From CBDCWT01 sp965223305 (lineage in GTDB: Bacteria > Planctomycetota > Planctomycetia > Pirellulales > Pirellulaceae), in the NCBI GenBank assembly GCA_965223305.1, contig CBDCWT010000084.1, forward strand, positions 248,001 to 312,000: a stretch of 64,000 bases of DNA, written 5' to 3'. Position numbers and translations under genes: made by a program. The notes beneath the pieces are model-generated. The model searched no databases. It saw only the letters and a program-made list of their open reading frames with translations, and was not told the DNA's origin. This document shows positions 63,748 to 64,000 of the stretch, in pieces. Within the stretch, counting starts at the first letter, position 1. Each line of letters begins with the position of its first letter.

Positions 63748-64000
63748 TCACTGCCGGCGGTCATGCTCTAAGAAGTCACCGGGGATGGGTGGATCCCCGT
63801 TACGAGGTGGCAGTCCACCGGGAACCTGCCAAGTGACCGATAGATGGTCCTCCCCCATACCTTCCCGGAAAACCGCTTCCAGCCAATAACGTCTTCCTTG
63901 CTCGAGGCGCACCGGTGTGGAGACGCTTTGCTCGCTCAGCTCCTCCCATTGGCGGTACTTTGCCCACCCGTCGACACTGGCAATCGGCCGTTTGTTTTCG
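63748..64000 (-). CDS. C-terminal end of a PA14-like domain protein, 5' part outside window
   Basis: The minus-strand frame entering from the right edge reads VDGWAKYRQWEELSEQS, STPVRLEQGRRYWLEAVFRE, DHLSVTWQVPGGLPPRN and PPIPGDFLEHDRRQ, then TGA at 63748-63750. The LEAGRRYYLE...DHLxVxW pattern is the last part of PA14 carbohydrate-binding modules common in planctomycete surface proteins. Only 83 residues are visible, so the rest of the protein cannot be described. Confidence 0.75.
   Translation of the reverse strand, partial: ENKRPIASVDGWAKYRQWEELSEQSVSTPVRLEQGRRYWLEAVFREGMGEDHLSVTWQVPGGLPPRNGDPPIPGDFLEHDRRQ

Overview
The window looks like chromosome of a marine or soil planctomycete (Planctomycetota, probably order Pirellulales). 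The evidence is two PSD1-cytochrome/DUF1501 gene pairs, a formylglycine-type sulfatase, a DUF1559 pseudopilin-like gene, LRR proteins with the TDxGL signature, ECF sigma factors next to Ser/Thr kinases, short membrane proteins carrying the FSLRxLL motif, an RHS tip with the TTRYVWD signature, and very many intergenic palindromes. No plasmid or phage backbone is visible. Genes are sparse and there is much intergenic repeat DNA and many broken genes, so most of the window is accessory or decaying chromosome.

Layout. 1-3,200: 5' part of a secreted zinc metalloprotease, then a tandem array of a 236-bp unit (six full copies and one partial). 3,270-7,810: small membrane proteins, a large LRR protein ending in a thioredoxin fold that has lost both cysteines, a DUF1579 protein and a VapBC-like toxin-antitoxin pair. 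7,950-19,080: poorly conserved genes, broken genes and three copies of a 174-bp MITE-like element with 4-bp palindromic target duplications. 19,200-26,500: hydrolase, a large Ser/Thr kinase, membrane proteins and a secreted thioredoxin-like protein. 26,700-30,715: a decayed type I-C CRISPR-Cas locus with a small array, intact cas2, a cas4/cas1 deletion fusion, no Cascade genes and a frameshifted cas3. 31,400-34,020: sugar-nucleotide-epimerase-like and sulfatase genes. 34,449-36,045: a complete IS66-family element with 8-bp target duplication. 36,450-48,500: two PSD1-DUF1501 pairs in opposite orientations, a sugar isomerase, a sigma-like factor and a candidate structured RNA. 48,970-57,000: FGE-like/ankyrin protein, kinase plus ECF sigma operon, hypothetical proteins, a stand-alone RHS tip and tRNA-Met(CAT). 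57,540-64,000: RND pump, methyltransferase, membrane-LRR protein and the tail of a PA14-like protein.

Functional themes. The PSD1/DUF1501 pairs, sulfatase, epimerase, TIM-barrel isomerase and hydrolases fit periplasmic polysaccharide breakdown typical of planctomycetes. ECF sigma and kinase genes suggest signalling, with one clear translationally coupled pair (51,807-52,571 and 50,173-51,810). The CRISPR locus can no longer interfere by itself.

The most unusual signal is non-coding. Several families of short palindromes are dispersed between genes, and their stem bases change in compensating pairs while the loops stay constant. The best example is a hairpin with an invariant TAAC loop. This implies selection or mobilisation acting on a folded structure. 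A 134-bp segment at 42,560-42,693 closed by a perfect 17-bp helix is a separate candidate RNA or mobile hairpin.
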